Source of the DNA: an uncultured Prevotellaceae bacterium
GTDB taxonomy: Bacteria; Bacteroidota; Bacteroidia; Bacteroidales; UBA3663
NCBI GenBank assembly: GCA_900319235.1
Contig: ONNR01000007.1
Span: 1-64,000, forward strand
DNA length: 64,000 nt
Reading direction: 5' to 3'
Of this stretch, positions 56,381-64,000 are shown piece after piece. The notes under the pieces were generated by a model that was not told where the DNA came from, searched no databases, and was given only the letters and a program-made list of their open reading frames with translations. The position numbers and the translations under genes are program-made. Position 1 is the stretch's first letter, and each line of letters opens with the position of its first letter.

Positions 56381-56902
56381 TTATTCATCTCGAATGAGCC
56401 GCTCGGGGGCATTCATGATGTCCTGCAGATCGGGAGGGAGGACCATGAGGAACGTGCCGAAAAGACGACCGTTCTTGACTTGCAGTTCGTAGCCCTCTTC
56501 ACCCTCCACAAACAACGAATCGCCGCGAACCAGTAGATAGTGGGTAGGGCCGCCCACCGGCTTCGGGTCGAGGAAGGGAACCTTCGTGATGGAATGGTTG
56601 ACCATCCTGGCGATGAATTGCTCGTACTGCCCCGCCTGCAAGGGGACGATGGAATCATATTTCTGCGCTTCCCCATACCCCGTGACTACATTCAGTCGCA
56701 CGGAATCCTTGCAGACCGTGACCCGACAGTCATACCGCCAGTCGGGAGCCACCGTGCCATTGTCGAACGAATAGGTCATGCTCGTCGCCCGGCTCAGCAA
56801 GGCTTCGTCCAATATTTTGATTGGTTTGTCCGTGCGTTGTGCACAGGCGGTATTCGAAAGTGCCATGGTCAGCACGCCGATGATGGTCAGGAGGTGTTTC
56901 AT
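56381..56902 (-). CDS. small exported hypothetical lipoprotein
   Basis: This 173-residue protein has a lipobox-like LSNTACAQR after a signal sequence. It is mostly beta-strand (MTYSFDNGTVAPDWRYDCRV, FVEGEEGYELQVKNGRLFGT) with a Tyr/Asp-rich face. I do not recognise the family, and no active-site motif is visible. It has its own promoter with -7 box TAGATTTG on the - strand at 56931-56938. It lies between the glycan operon and the DraG gene, and its strand direction matches the SusCD operon, though it appears to be a separate transcript. Confidence 0.65.
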   Translation of the reverse strand: MKHLLTIIGVLTMALSNTACAQRTDKPIKILDEALLSRATSMTYSFDNGTVAPDWRYDCRVTVCKDSVRLNVVTGYGEAQKYDSIVPLQAGQYEQFIARMVNHSITKVPFLDPKPVGGPTHYLLVRGDSLFVEGEEGYELQVKNGRLFGTFLMVLPPDLQDIMNAPERLIRDE

Positions 56903-57097
56903 ATTTCTTGATTAAAGGGTTTTGAATATGCAAATCTAACAAGATTTTTCCAAATATTGCGAATCCGGGGCTGAAAATCGTCAGTTATTCTACTTCAAAC
57001 CCCATTACAACCGATTACGCAAAGTCAAATTCGAACAAAAACGGGCGGATGATGGCGAAAAAGTGGGAATAAATTTGGTATTCTCGGAATTCTGTCC

Positions 57098-57105
57098 TAT
57101 CTTTA
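57098..57105 (+). promoter_or_regulatory. -7-like box of the DraG-type gene
   Basis: TATCTTTA, one base from the TAnnTTTG consensus, 45 bp before the start codon. Confidence 0.4.
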
Positions 57106-57149
57106 CCGCGTCATTTCATTTGTCCGACAATTAATATATATATAGGAAT

Positions 57150-58487
57150 ATGCTGGGTGCAATCATTGGCGATATAGTGGGCAGCCGCTGGGAGTTCAAT
57201 CCCACCAACGACTACAACTTCGAGATGTTCTCCGACAAGAACAGTTACACCGACGACACCATCTGTACCATTGCCGTGGCCGATGCGCTGCTCCATGGGG
57301 CACGCGACTTCGGCGGCTACATCCACGCCTGGTGCCGCAAGTATCCGCATCCCATGGGCGGCTATGGCGGACGTTTTGCCCAGTGGGTGAGGAGCAACGA
57401 TCCGCAGCCCTATGGCAGCTTCGGCAACGGGGCAGCCATGAGGATCAGTCCCGTGGCGTGGTTCTCGCTCAATGGTCACGCTCAGATGTATTATGCCGTG
57501 GAGGCCACATCGTGCACCCACAACCATCCCGAGGGAATCAAGGGCGCGAAGGCGGTAGTCTCCGCCATCCACGACTGCCTTGAGATGCACGGCCTCTTCG
57601 AACATATCGGCAGGGAGCAGATCATGAATTATGGACTCAAGAGGGCGCTCACCAACTACGGCTATTCCATCGACTTCGAGGAGAAGGATGTGCAGAACCG
57701 TTTCGACGAGACCTGCCAGGGCACGGTGCCCGTAGCCTTCTGGGTCATCAGCCGCAGCAGTTCCTTCGAGGATGCCATCCGCAGGGCAGTCATCCTCGGT
57801 GCTGATGCCGACACGCTCGGAGCCATCGTCGGAAGCATCGCCGAAGCCATTTGGGGCATACCCGAATGGATGAAGCAGAAGGCCCTCACGTATCTGCCGA
57901 AGGATATGAGGGAAGTGCTCGAAGCCTTTCGCAAGCAGTGTCCGTGGCGTCATTCCACCCGCTTGGCAAAGAAGCAGGAGGAGCAGCAGATGCAGCAGAC
58001 CGAGGCCATCGAGTATTGGACGCTCGGGCTTGGCGACTCCAACAAGGCGCTCAATGGTGAGAACCCACTCCCCGATAAGCGCAAGACCGCCACGGCAAGC
58101 TCCTGGAAGACCATCCCGATGCCTGAGGATTCCGACCAGATAGCCCAGGTGGCGCTCGACTTCTGGATTCCCGCAGCCGCCATGGCAATCATTCGCAAGG
58201 GCCACATCCCCGCAGCCATGGAGGACCATTGGTTCATGTATTGCGACGAGGAGTACATCCGTTACTTCCGCAGCTGGACGGGCATCTGCGCTTTCGAGGC
58301 ACATTACACGAAGGATGGCAACGATTATCGGGTGGATCGTCTGCGCATAAGCAGTGACTTCGCCCAGTACGGAGCCAATGGGGCAGCAGCAGGCGCCGCC
58401 CTCTTCCGCTATCTCGTCCTTGCTGAATCGGGCGGCAATTCCCAGCTCGCATGGCAGCAATATCTCGAGGCAAAGGAGAAGATGTAG
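57150..58487 (+). CDS. DraG-type ADP-ribosylglycohydrolase fused to an unrecognised C-terminal domain
   Basis: This 445-residue cytoplasmic protein has an N-terminal part (residues 1-270) that is a complete ADP-ribosylglycohydrolase, which removes ADP-ribose from proteins or other acceptors. The metal ligands are visible: GDIVGSRWE near the start, YTDDTICT (near 30), and GADADTLGAIVGSIAEAIWG (near 215). A linker rich in Gln and Glu leads to a second domain (about 290-445), whose motif YFRSWTGICAFEAHYTKDG and the end GAAAGAALFRYLVLAESGG match no family I know. The fusion suggests that ADP-ribose removal is coupled to recognition of a particular substrate. Arrays B and C follow. Confidence 0.82.
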   Translation: MLGAIIGDIVGSRWEFNPTNDYNFEMFSDKNSYTDDTICTIAVADALLHGARDFGGYIHAWCRKYPHPMGGYGGRFAQWVRSNDPQPYGSFGNGAAMRISPVAWFSLNGHAQMYYAVEATSCTHNHPEGIKGAKAVVSAIHDCLEMHGLFEHIGREQIMNYGLKRALTNYGYSIDFEEKDVQNRFDETCQGTVPVAFWVISRSSSFEDAIRRAVILGADADTLGAIVGSIAEAIWGIPEWMKQKALTYLPKDMREVLEAFRKQCPWRHSTRLAKKQEEQQMQQTEAIEYWTLGLGDSNKALNGENPLPDKRKTATASSWKTIPMPEDSDQIAQVALDFWIPAAAMAIIRKGHIPAAMEDHWFMYCDEEYIRYFRSWTGICAFEAHYTKDGNDYRVDRLRISSDFAQYGANGAAAGAALFRYLVLAESGGNSQLAWQQYLEAKEKM

Positions 58488-58632
58488 GGGATTTTGTTTT
58501 AGGCAGTTTCTTGGATGCTTTGCCTGAGGGCAAGCAGGCTTTAAGAACGAATAAAATGTCACCATGGTATATATATGATATTGATAATATTAACGAATAA
58601 TTAACGGCTTATTATACGATCATTAACGTCTT

Positions 58633-59094
58633 ATTGTCCCCTAACGTTCGTTGGGGGACATCATTCTGTAGTACCATGTCCTTTAGCAAACGTTCGGGGA
58701 CATGTTCCTATCTCCGCATATCCATCAGCGAACGCTAGAGGATATGCTCCTTCCTCCGCATATCCTCCAACGAACGTTAGGGGACATGCCCTCATCTTCG
58801 CATGTCCTTCAACGAACGATAGAGGACATGCCTCCATCTTCGTATATCCTCTAACGAACGGTAGAGGATATACCACTATCACCGCATATCCTCCAACGAA
58901 CGGTAGGGGATATGCTGCCATTTTCACATATCCTTCAACGAACGGTAGGGGATATGCCGACATCGACACATGTCCTTCATCGAACGTTAGGGGACATGTC
59001 GACATCGACACATGTCCTTTAGCGAACGTTAGCGGACATGCGACAATCGCGGCATATCCTCCACGGTACCTTGGGGGACATGCTGCAATCGGAA
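58633..59094. repeat. palindromic tandem array B: eleven 42-bp units
   Basis: There are eleven units of exactly 42 bp: a 30-bp imperfect palindrome (arms CATGTCC/GGACATG, centre around AACGTT) plus a 12-bp variable spacer. The arms change together: units with CATATCC mostly end in GGATATG, CATGTCC pairs with GGACATG, and the unit at 58843 has TATATCC with GGATATA. This holds in 8 of 11 units and suggests that the pairing is maintained. Open frames through it exist only because 42 is divisible by 3. The array lies in a convergent intergenic region after the DraG-type gene. Confidence 0.92.
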
Positions 59095-59180
59095 ATAGGG
59101 TCTTGCTTTTTCGGATTAGAGTAAACCGCTATTCGGAAAACCGGTTGCCATTACAGATCCATCATCCTTTTGGTGATAAA

Positions 59181-59539
59181 GTACTCTGTCGCTCGTCAGA
59201 GTACTCGATTCTGCAGAAGCAAGCATTTTGTCGGCCGTCACGATGCTCTATCTAATCGAGGCATAACCAATCTTGGCCAAGAATGGTCATTCTCTGATCG
59301 GCGCAAGTACTCTGTCGCGCGTCAGAGTACTCAATCCTGCAGAAGCAAGCATCGTGTCGCCCGTCACGATGCTCTCTCCAGCCGAGGCATAACCAATCAT
59401 GGCCAAGAATGGTCATTCTTTGATCGGAACACGTACTCTGTCGCGCGCCAGAGTACTCAATACTGTAGAAGCAAGCATCCTGTCGCCCGTCAAGATGCTT
59501 TCTCTGTTTGCGGAAGCACTCTGCCGGCCGGCAGAGTGC
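59181..59539. repeat. palindromic tandem array C: nine units, higher-order 126-bp (3 x 42) period
   Basis: Units of 42 bp (the last step is 41 bp) each carry a 24-bp palindrome and an 18-bp spacer. Three types alternate: GTACTCTG/CAGAGTAC, GCATCGTG/CACGATGC, and CCAATCTTGG/CCAAGAATGG. The triplet repeats with a 126-bp period (59181, 59307, 59433). The last palindrome, GCACTCTGCC/GGCAGAGTGC, is perfect and differs from the first type by a compensated base pair. It begins 99 bp after the last array B core and ends about 100 bp before the manA stop codon. Confidence 0.9.
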
Positions 59540-59655
59540 TTCCGCCCCAATATGTCAAAGATCGTGCCGAAAAAATACAACAAAAAAATAGTATAAACAA
59601 AAAAGCAAGCCGAACTTTGAGGACGGCTTGCATATAAAAGTGATTGCAAAGTTGC

Positions 59656-60630
59656 TTACATCGTAGCAGTGAGGAAGGTTGCGTTGCCGAAGATGTAGAG
59701 CGTGTTTTCGGAGGCTGGCACGAGCAAGGTCTCGCCCTGGCGCACCTTGACGCCGTTGATGTTGGCTTCACCCCACAGGCAGACCACCACGACGAACGAG
59801 TCGCAATGGAAGTCGATCTGCTGCGCCACCTGCACGACTACGCGATGCACGATGAAGTAGGGGCAGTTGATGAGCTGCGTGATGGGACGTGTGCTGTCGT
59901 AGGATGTCCTGTACTCGGGCCACACCTGGTAGTCGATGGCGTCCTTGGCCTGCTCGATATGGAGCTCGCGTGGCTTGCCATGGGCATCCTTGCGTCCGAA
60001 GTCATATACGCGGTAGGTGATGTCGCTGGTCTGCTGGATTTCGGCGAGGAAGCATCCGGCACCGATGGCATGCAGACGTCCGGCAGGGAGGAAGAACAGG
60101 TCGCCCTGATGTGCCTCGTGGGTGGCTATGACGTTGGCCATGGGATTCTCGCCCTCGCGTGAGTCGGTGGTCACCATCTGCTCGTAGTCCTCGGGCGTGA
60201 TGCTCTTCTTGAGGCCTGCGTAGATCTTGGCGCCCACGTCGCTCTTGATGATATACCACATCTCGGTCTTGCCTGCACAGCCGTGACGCTCCATGGCGAG
60301 CTTGTCGTCGGGATGCACCTGTACGCTCAGGTCCTGGCGCGAGTCGATGAACTTGACGAGCAGGGGGAACTTGTTGCCGAAGCGCTTATAGACCTTGTTG
60401 CCCACGAGCAGCCCCTTGTACTTGTCGATGAGCTGCGTGAGTGTGAGTCCCACATCGACGTCGTCGATAAGGCCGCGTTCGATGGCCACGCTGTCCTGAC
60501 CGGGCACGCCACTGATCTCCCAGCTTTCGCCGATGTTGGGCTGCGCGGTATAAATGCCCTTGAATGGGGCAATCTGATATCCTCCCCAGATGGTGGACTT
60601 CAGGATGGGTTCAAACTTGTATGGTTTCAT
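59656..60630 (-). CDS. manA: mannose-6-phosphate isomerase, class I
   Basis: This 324-residue cytoplasmic enzyme interconverts mannose-6-phosphate and fructose-6-phosphate. I chose the ATG at 60630 (MKPYKFEP) because the longer in-frame ATG at 60687 lies upstream of the -7 box. Zinc-site and family motifs are present: LSVQVHPDDKLA (near residue 98), KTEMWYII (near 120), and LFFLPAGRLHAIGAG (near 175) with its His. The motif order and length match the short class I form of Firmicutes and Bacteroidetes. Arrays B and C lie just beyond its stop codon. Confidence 0.92.
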   Translation of the reverse strand: MKPYKFEPILKSTIWGGYQIAPFKGIYTAQPNIGESWEISGVPGQDSVAIERGLIDDVDVGLTLTQLIDKYKGLLVGNKVYKRFGNKFPLLVKFIDSRQDLSVQVHPDDKLAMERHGCAGKTEMWYIIKSDVGAKIYAGLKKSITPEDYEQMVTTDSREGENPMANVIATHEAHQGDLFFLPAGRLHAIGAGCFLAEIQQTSDITYRVYDFGRKDAHGKPRELHIEQAKDAIDYQVWPEYRTSYDSTRPITQLINCPYFIVHRVVVQVAQQIDFHCDSFVVVVCLWGEANINGVKVRQGETLLVPASENTLYIFGNATFLTATM

Positions 60631-60650
60631 TGTAGTAGTAATTAACGCCG

Positions 60651-60658
60651 CAAAGATA
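60651..60658 (-). promoter_or_regulatory. -7 box of manA
   Basis: TATCTTTG on the - strand, 20 bp before the chosen start codon (60630), which supports the short start. Confidence 0.55.
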
Positions 60659-60759
60659 ATCAAATTCGCGCTCACCACCAAATCCAAACAGGAAAAAATG
60701 ACAAATCATTTCATTTTTTCTTCCCAAGATGGGTGGAAACAAACCATTGCCAACTTCTG

Positions 60760-61032
60760 TCACGGCTTCTTGAAGTAGTCGTTGTACATCTTGATGCCAA
60801 AGATGATGACGCTACAAACGAATGTGATGAGGTTGGTGAGCACGATGTAGTAATTTGCGCTGATAAGACCTTGTGTCAGAAAGCCGAAGGCACCTACGGC
60901 CATCATGATGAAGCCCGGCAGCGAGATGCCGTCGGTGTTGCGTGTGCGAATGGTCTGAATGGCCTGAGGGAGATAACCCAGCACAAGGCCGATGCTGCCA
61001 ACAAGGCCGCAGATGTCAAATAGTGATTCCAT
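60760..61032 (-). CDS. SemiSWEET-type PQ-loop sugar transporter
   Basis: This 90-residue inner-membrane protein has three helices and the PQ motif in GSIGLVLGYLPQAIQTIRTR, followed by the conserved NTDGISLPGF. SemiSWEETs work as homodimers that move sugars down their gradient. The start at 61032 is chosen because the upstream in-frame ATG (61116) would lie before the -7 box TATCTTTG at 61058-61065. It is upstream of manA on the same strand, though each appears to have its own promoter. The sugar is unknown. Confidence 0.88.
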   Translation of the reverse strand: MESLFDICGLVGSIGLVLGYLPQAIQTIRTRNTDGISLPGFIMMAVGAFGFLTQGLISANYYIVLTNLITFVCSVIIFGIKMYNDYFKKP

Positions 61033-61057
61033 AGTCTGATTTATTAATAATGCGCCG

Positions 61058-61065
61058 CAAAGATA
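61058..61065 (-). promoter_or_regulatory. -7 box of the SemiSWEET gene
   Basis: TATCTTTG on the - strand, about 25 bp before the start codon. Confidence 0.5.
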
Positions 61066-61128
61066 CGAATAAAAAGGGGAGTTTAAACAAAAAATCCTAT
61101 GCAGAGTAAATTCCACATAGGATTTTTG

Positions 61129-61523
61129 TGGAGCTGGAGGGGTTCGAACCCTCGTCCAAACAGGGGGTATCGGCGCTTTCTACATGCTTATTCCAGCCTG
61201 GATTGTCGGGTGTCGCCAAGACCTGGACCACCAAGCGGCACCTTAGCCTCTAAAGGTTTCGCCAGAGCCGCGAGGCAGACCCTGACTAGTCCCGATTTAC
61301 CTGCACCACCGGTTCCTCAGTCTCGGAACAAGGACCTTGGGGTGATGTCTTGTCAGCCGACCTTGTCAGCCGATTAAGCTTCAATCTACTATACTTCGAT
61401 TAAGCAGCAAGAGCGTAGTTATTCTCGCCAATTATATTTTGCCATCATGGATTATAGTGATAGGTGACATCTCACTGCATGCTTACACAGAGGCCCATCC
61501 CGCTGTCAAAGCCAGTCAGCCCC
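61129..61523 (-). ncRNA. ssrA: transfer-messenger RNA (tmRNA)
   Basis: This RNA rescues stalled ribosomes and adds a degradation tag. On the - strand it begins GGGGCTGACTGGCTTTGACA and ends with a T-loop (GGGTTCGAACCCC) and acceptor CAGCTCC, which pairs with GGGGCTG. The tag frame at 61402-61431 reads GENNYALAA and a stop, the known Bacteroidetes type. The promoter -7 box TATCTTTG lies at about 61537-61544 on the same strand. The 3' CCA is probably encoded or added; the last three gene bases are CCA. Confidence 0.95.
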
Positions 61524-61672
61524 AGTTTTTGAGGGTGCAAAGATAAGACTATTTTTCAAAAAATGCAAATTGTAGGTGAATATTTTTCAAAAAATGTTGA
61601 AGAAAAAGTAACTTTCGGTGAAAATATTGCCGATTTCGGGTGTAAAATTAGGATAATTGGAGAAAAATCACT

Positions 61673-61680
61673 ACCTTTGC
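61673..61680 (+). promoter_or_regulatory. -7 box of the ketosynthase cluster
   Basis: TACCTTTG on the + strand, about 38 bp before the start of the ketosynthase gene. No well-spaced -33 box is seen. Confidence 0.5.
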
Positions 61681-61717
61681 GGCGCAAAATTTTCGAATTA
61701 TAGGATCTTTAATTGAA

Positions 61718-62944
61718 ATGAATAATAGAGTAGTTATAACAGGCATGGGAATTTGGTCCTGCCTTGGCTATGATCTTGACACAGTACGCGAAGCGCTCTA
61801 CAACGGCAAATCAGGTATTGTTTTCGACCAGACTCGCAAGGATATGGGATTCCGTTCGGCTTTGACGGCCTTCGTTGAGAAGCCCGATCTGAAGAAGCTT
61901 ATTCCCCGCAATCAACGACAGTTCATGCCCGAGGAGGCACAGTATGCTTATTGTTCCACCCGCCAGGCTCTGGAGCAGGCTGGCATCTCCCAGGAGTTCC
62001 TCGACCAGCACGAGGTGGGCATCCTCTTTGGCAACGACTCTGTGGCGCAGGCCACCTACAAGGCTGTGAGCAAGATTTACGAATACAAGGATACGGCAGC
62101 ATGCGGCTCGGGCTCGATCTTCCAGTCGATGAACTCGACGGTGACGATGAACCTTGCCACGTTGTTCCACCTGCGCGGCATCAACCTGACCACGTCGGGT
62201 GCCTGCGCTTCGGGCAGCCACGCCCTGGGCCTTGCCTACCTCCTCATCAAGGATGGTCTGCAGGATTGCATCATCGCCGGTGGTGCACAGGAGGTGAATC
62301 CCGAATCGGTGGGTTCGTTCGACGGCATCCAGGCTTTCTCGACCCGCGAGGATGAGCCTACGAAGGCCAGCCGCCCATTCGACAAGAACCGCGACGGACT
62401 GGTGCCTGGTGGTGGCGCTGCCACGCTGATCGTTGAGAGCCTTGAGCACGCCCTGGCACGCGGCGCACAGCCTATTGCCGAGATCATCGGCTGGGGCTTC
62501 AGCGGTAACGGCGACCACATCTCGACCCCCAACGTGGCTGGTCCACAGCGTTCGCTGGAACTGGCTTTGAAGAGCGCTGGTGTGGATGTGCACGAGATCG
62601 GTTATGTGAACGCACACGCCACTTCGACCCACGCTGGCGACGGACGCGAGGCCATGGCCATTGCCAACGTCTTTGGCGACTACAAGGTGCCCGTGACTTC
62701 GACCAAGGGTCAGACCGGACATGAGATGTGGATGGCAGGTGCATCGGAGGCCATCTATTCGATCCTGATGATGAAGAACAACTTCATTGCCGGTTCGCTC
62801 AACTTCGAGGAGCCCGACGAGGAGACGGCCTGCATCAACGTGATCGCCAAGACGCAGGAGGCCCACTTCGACATGTTCCTGAGCAACAGCTTCGGATTCG
62901 GAGGAACCAATTCAACCCTTATTATCAAGGATTATAAGGGTTGA
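61718..62944 (+). CDS. beta-ketoacyl-ACP synthase (aryl-polyene/flexirubin-type)
   Basis: This 408-residue cytoplasmic condensing enzyme is of the FabF type. The catalytic triad is complete: Cys in TSGACASGSHA (near residue 162), His in VNAHATSTHAGD (near 298) and His in KGQTGHEMWMAG (near 333), with the C-terminal SNSFGFGGTNST. It extends an acyl chain on an acyl carrier protein. The next genes are an ACP, a hotdog dehydratase and the start of another dehydratase, rather than normal fatty-acid genes. This is the arrangement of aryl-polyene or flexirubin pigment clusters that are common in Bacteroidetes. That pathway assignment is inferred because the rest lies outside the window. Confidence 0.88.
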   Translation: MNNRVVITGMGIWSCLGYDLDTVREALYNGKSGIVFDQTRKDMGFRSALTAFVEKPDLKKLIPRNQRQFMPEEAQYAYCSTRQALEQAGISQEFLDQHEVGILFGNDSVAQATYKAVSKIYEYKDTAACGSGSIFQSMNSTVTMNLATLFHLRGINLTTSGACASGSHALGLAYLLIKDGLQDCIIAGGAQEVNPESVGSFDGIQAFSTREDEPTKASRPFDKNRDGLVPGGGAATLIVESLEHALARGAQPIAEIIGWGFSGNGDHISTPNVAGPQRSLELALKSAGVDVHEIGYVNAHATSTHAGDGREAMAIANVFGDYKVPVTSTKGQTGHEMWMAGASEAIYSILMMKNNFIAGSLNFEEPDEETACINVIAKTQEAHFDMFLSNSFGFGGTNSTLIIKDYKG

Positions 62945-63108
62945 GAAGGGATTCTAAGGGATAATTAGGGATTTTAAGGGATTTTTGGGGACGGATGTTT
63001 TTGGGTCCCGGATCTCTAATCCTGAAGCTCTTTTCCCCAAAGCCCTATTCTTAAAGACAAAGTGAATTATTAACAAAGAAATAAGAAATTTTAAAAGTAT
63101 AGAAAAGT

Positions 63109-63348
63109 ATGACACGTGAAGAAATTATCGATCAGGTAAAGGAAGTCCTCGCTGAGGAATTTGAGGTAGAACAGGACGTCATGACCGACGACGCCAACAT
63201 CAAGGATACCCTTGAGCTCGACAGCCTTTCGCTCGTTGACCTCGTTGCAGTAATTGAGCACACCTTCAAGGTGAAGATTCCTGCTGCCGACCTCCCAACC
63301 GTCAAGACTTTCGCTCAGCTCTACGACTACATCGAGAGCCACCTCTAA
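63109..63348 (+). CDS. acyl carrier protein
   Basis: This 79-residue acidic protein has the phosphopantetheine attachment site LELDSLSLVDLV, with the Ser at residue 39. It carries the growing acyl chain for the adjacent ketosynthase and dehydratase. Length and charge are typical. A copy next to a ketosynthase is usual for type II polyketide-like clusters and is separate from the housekeeping fatty-acid ACP. A terminator-like hairpin follows, so the next gene may be on a reduced or separate transcript. Confidence 0.93.
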   Translation: MTREEIIDQVKEVLAEEFEVEQDVMTDDANIKDTLELDSLSLVDLVAVIEHTFKVKIPAADLPTVKTFAQLYDYIESHL

Positions 63349-63371
63349 TCGAGGATATTCGAAAGAAATCA

Positions 63372-63411
63372 GCGCCCTGCGGACCCTTCAATGGTGCGCG
63401 GGGCGTTTTTT
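63372..63411 (+). terminator. terminator-like hairpin between ACP and dehydratase genes
   Basis: CGCCCTGCG pairs with CGCGGGGCG and is followed by six T. It lies inside the cluster, so it could be partial, giving high expression of the ACP relative to later genes. Confidence 0.65.
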
Positions 63412-63438
63412 AACTCCTCTCTTTTACCCTTAAAGATT

Positions 63439-63864
63439 ATGCTGTATCAAGGAGAAGATATCAAGAAACTCATCCCACAACGCGACCCCATCATGATGGT
63501 CGATGCGCTGGTCAGTGCCGAAGGTGATGTCTGCAAGACCGAACTTGGTGTGCGTGAAAGCAATTTCTTCATCGAGGACGACCAACTGATGTCGGAGCCC
63601 GGTCTCATCGAGCACATCGCACAGTCGGCAAGCGCCTTTGCGGGCTATCGGTGTGTGGTGAAGGGCGAACCTGCCCCCGTGGGATATATCGGCGAGGTCA
63701 AGAAGTTCCATTGCTACCGCCGCCCTGCCATCGGTGACGTGCTCAGCACTACCATCACCATGGGTGCCGAAGTCAATGGCATCACCATCATCACGGGCGA
63801 AACGACCGTGAACGGGGAAGTGGTGGCCGACACACAGATGAAGATCTTTACAGCCGACGAGTAA
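63439..63864 (+). CDS. 3-hydroxyacyl-ACP dehydratase-like hotdog protein (ApeP/FabZ-like)
   Basis: This 141-residue single-hotdog protein starts at ATG 63439, because the upstream in-frame start (63391) falls inside the terminator hairpin. LIPQRDPIMMVDALVSAEG is the typical start of the FabZ-like branch, and PGLIEHIAQSASAFAGYR holds the expected helix with its acidic residue. The canonical His of FabZ (GHFP) is not at its usual place; in this branch (the ApeP-like group of aryl-polyene clusters) the site is different. It is likely to dehydrate the intermediate made by the ketosynthase. The identification rests on motif order and context. Confidence 0.75.
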   Translation: MLYQGEDIKKLIPQRDPIMMVDALVSAEGDVCKTELGVRESNFFIEDDQLMSEPGLIEHIAQSASAFAGYRCVVKGEPAPVGYIGEVKKFHCYRRPAIGDVLSTTITMGAEVNGITIITGETTVNGEVVADTQMKIFTADE

Positions 63865-63887
63865 TTGCGACCATAAATTTCGAAACT

Positions 63888-64000
63888 ATGCTACTAAAGG
63901 ATAAGTTTTACAAGGTGCAGCAGGAGAACGTCCTGTCGCCCCTTCATGGCGTCTATTTGATCGCTTTGCTACCCGATGCCGACGTCTATCGCGGACATTT
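63888..64000 (+). CDS. second hotdog dehydratase-like protein, 5' part (runs off window)
   Basis: An ATG at 63888 opens a frame that continues past the end of the window. The first 37 residues (MLLKDKFYKVQQENVLSPLH onwards) end in ADVYRGHF, which matches the start of the catalytic His motif (G-H-F-P) of FabZ/ApeI-type dehydratases. It is 23 bp after the previous dehydratase gene, so the two probably work together, as ApeI and ApeP do in aryl-polyene clusters. The remainder is not visible. Confidence 0.6.
   Translation, partial: MLLKDKFYKVQQENVLSPLHGVYLIALLPDADVYRGH

Noticed and set aside
58661..59637. Open frames through arrays B and C (for example 116 codons on - at 58661-59011 and 155 codons on + at 59170-59637)
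   Set aside because: They have the same explanation as for array A: repeat periodicity keeps the frame open. Translations are 14-residue repeats, and there is no signal of a real gene start.

Overview
The window looks like chromosomal DNA of a member of the Bacteroidales, most likely Prevotella or a close relative. The evidence is two SusC/SusD pairs, many promoters with the Bacteroidetes -7 box TAnnTTTG, a tmRNA whose tag reads GENNYALAA, an acetyl xylan esterase with a type IX-secretion-like C-terminus, and Bacteroidales-style SemiSWEET, inositol-lipid and aryl-polyene-like genes. No phage, plasmid or insertion-sequence gene was found. The species assignment is inference.

Layout. 1-12.4 kb: end of a MATE transporter, a possible small RNA, a DUF4062-like TPR protein, two M16 peptidases, tatA, a CE7 acetyl xylan esterase, an exported unknown protein with rnhB, a DUF4886 protein with a thioesterase, and a His/Gly-rich exported protein. 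12.6-20.7 kb: four tandem paralogous lipoproteins with LruC-like Asp/Asn motifs, each ending in the same kind of terminator and three of them sharing one promoter design. 20.8-21.2 kb: palindromic array A. 21.4-32.7 kb: a SusCD locus with DcuC, isoaspartyl dipeptidase, an esterase/M14 carboxypeptidase fusion and a DUF6377 regulator. It reads as a peptide/isoaspartate uptake and catabolism locus rather than a glycan locus.

32.7-42 kb: housekeeping genes (FtsX-type permease, rbfA, O-methyltransferase, aroQ, xerD), a TPR lipoprotein and a RecB/AddA-like helicase-nuclease flanked on both sides by 9-bp repeats. 42.2-45.7 kb: a SUMF1-type lipoprotein and a three-gene membrane-lipid cluster (AUR1-like PAP2 enzyme, PgpA-like phosphatase, CDP-alcohol phosphatidyltransferase) that resembles inositol-lipid synthesis. 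45.8-56.1 kb: a leftward glycan locus (SusC, SusD, GH2 with LamG insertion, GH30). 56.4-59.7 kb: a lipoprotein, a DraG-type ADP-ribosylglycohydrolase fused to an unrecognised domain, then palindromic arrays B and C. 59.7-64 kb: manA, a SemiSWEET, tmRNA, and the start of a ketosynthase/ACP/dehydratase cluster of aryl-polyene or flexirubin type that runs off the window.

The most unusual signal is the set of three separate arrays (about 30 units in all). Their sequences differ, but all have a palindromic core and a 42-bp period, which is four helical turns. Paired arm changes in array B suggest that the symmetry is kept by selection or by a copying mechanism. Two other dispersed repeat families appear in frame inside aroQ and the FtsX-type permease gene. 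All identifications come from reading the sequence; no database search was run.
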